In this document: one piece after another, positions 63,224 through 64,000 of the stretch
How the letters are laid out: the number at the start of each line of letters is the position of its first letter
Position numbering within the stretch: position 1 is the first letter of the stretch
Assembly: GCF_000428485.1 (NCBI RefSeq)
Contig: NZ_AUAA01000003.1
Span: 123,523 to 187,522, forward strand
Direction of reading: 5' to 3'
Source: Epilithonimonas tenax DSM 16811
Lineage (GTDB): Bacteria > Bacteroidota > Bacteroidia > Flavobacteriales > Weeksellaceae
DNA length: 64,000 nucleotides
The notes under the pieces: generated by a model
The model's input: only the letters and a program-made list of their open reading frames with translations
Told to the model about the DNA's origin: nothing
The model's database searches: none
Translations under genes and position numbers: made by a program

Positions 63224-63976
63224 AATCAGCTAAATGATAATTTAGAGCAGATGGCAAAAACGATTTATGATTATTGGTTTGTGCAATTTGATTTCCCCGA
63301 TGAAAACGGAAAGCCTTATAAATCAAGTGGTGGCAAAATGGTTTGGAATGAGGTTTTGAAAAGGGAAATTCCTGAGGGATGGGAAGTTAAAAATATTGGA
63401 TACTATTGTAAATCAACAGGTGGTTATGCATTTAAGTCAAGTTGGTGGTCAACTTATGGGATGCCCGTTGTAAAAATAAAAGATATTCAGGAAGATTATA
63501 CAATCAACTTATCTGACTTATCATTTGTGGATGTTTCTGATAAAAATATTGATAATAAATTTATCGCAAAACCAGGAGATATTTTGATTGCAATGACTGG
63601 AGCAACTGTTGGCAAATATGCAATAGTGCCACACACAGAGCAACCTTTATATATTAATCAACGTGTAGGATATTTCGATTTGGGAAACCAACCTGAACAG
63701 CGGCTTCCGTTTTTAATAAATTCATTAAATCAAAAATATTTTAGGGAAGCTGTTTTTACATTAGCAAGCGGTGCAGCACAACCAAATATTAGTAATGAAC
63801 AAATAAATAACATTCATTTACTTCTGGCTAAGAAAATAATTATTGAAAAATATAATAATATATTTCAACCCTATTATTCAAAAATATTAACTAATCAGAA
63901 ACAAAACCAACAACTTAGCTCTTTACGTGACTGGCTTTTACCTATGCTGATGAACGGACAGGTAAAAGTGGAGTGA
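63224..63976 (+). pseudogene. hsdS: HsdS, 5'-truncated (second half only)
   Basis: Homology begins at QLNDNLEQ, 9 codons before the ATG at 63251, in a frame closed by TAG at 63209. It then shows the central conserved helix (MAKTIYDYWFVQFDFPDENG), TRD2 (EIPEGWEVKNIG, KPGDILIAMTGATVGKYAIV, SGAAQPNISNEQINNIHL) and the closing helix SSLRDWLLPMLMNGQVKV. TRD1 and the first conserved region are missing, so only a half-specificity subunit remains. It may be a silent cassette for recombination with a full hsdS beyond the window. hsdM and hsdR are not in view. Confidence 0.85.
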
Positions 63977-64000
63977 TTTTGTAAAATAAATTATCATTTA

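Noticed and set aside
1..64000. CRISPR arrays, tRNA or rRNA genes
   Set aside because: No regularly spaced repeats, cloverleaf with CCA-type acceptor stem, or rRNA segment was seen on reading both strands.

Overview
The window looks like a low-GC Bacteroidota chromosome, most likely a Chryseobacterium/Epilithonimonas-like member of the Weeksellaceae. Three things point there: TAnnTTTG (-7) promoter elements sit just upstream of many genes; several families are typical of the group (DUF6705 lipoproteins, DUF3667, NtrY-like kinase, 1,130-residue BREX methylase); and the housekeeping order fits. This is inferred from the sequence alone; no database search was run.

Region 1 (1-35 kb) is mostly core genome: waaA, rpmH, an FtsE-type ATPase, a TrmN6-like methylase, a sensor kinase, riboflavin synthase, pdxA, DUF177-rpmF, accB-accC, ornithine aminotransferase, a patch of five glycosyltransferases (12.2-17.1 kb), gltX, accA, rplM-rpsI-rpsB, pncB, BON/SH3 proteins, an LpxH-like phosphoesterase, a DAACS symporter, an Mrp/NifU Fe-S pair and gpsA. 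Between genes lie three families of short structured repeats (A: 3 copies, B: 2, C: 1 full copy) and a gene graveyard at 31.4-32.4 kb.

Region 2 (36.6-40.7 kb) is a tandem array of orphan toxin-tip modules, each followed by a small exported, probable immunity protein. The modules lack any secretion N-terminus, two of the three are frameshifted, and two start with the same roughly 180-bp direct repeat. It resembles a silent cassette store for a polymorphic toxin. Trigger factor, a TonB receptor with its lipoprotein and a His/Cys-rich exported protein, and a nucleoid-associated protein follow (40.8-47.2 kb).

Region 3 (47.2-64 kb) is a defence island with several deletion scars. It holds a decayed type 1 BREX operon: pglX lacks its 5' end, pglZ is intact, brxL is cut after about 78 codons, and brxA, brxB and brxC are absent. 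A HipB/HipA pair is translationally coupled to pglZ, with four palindromic operator-like repeats upstream. A four-helix-bundle (23S-IVP family) ORF lies inside pglX in another frame, and pglX stays open across it. Next to this is a DRT-like reverse transcriptase preceded by a roughly 290-nt hairpin-rich region with its own promoter (candidate template ncRNA), then a divergent gene with a WYL-like C-terminus, an McrB(EVE-like)/McrC pair, and a 5'-truncated hsdS at the right edge. The reverse transcriptase with its leader RNA, and the HipBA-PglZ unit inside a dead BREX locus, are the best candidates for an undescribed system.
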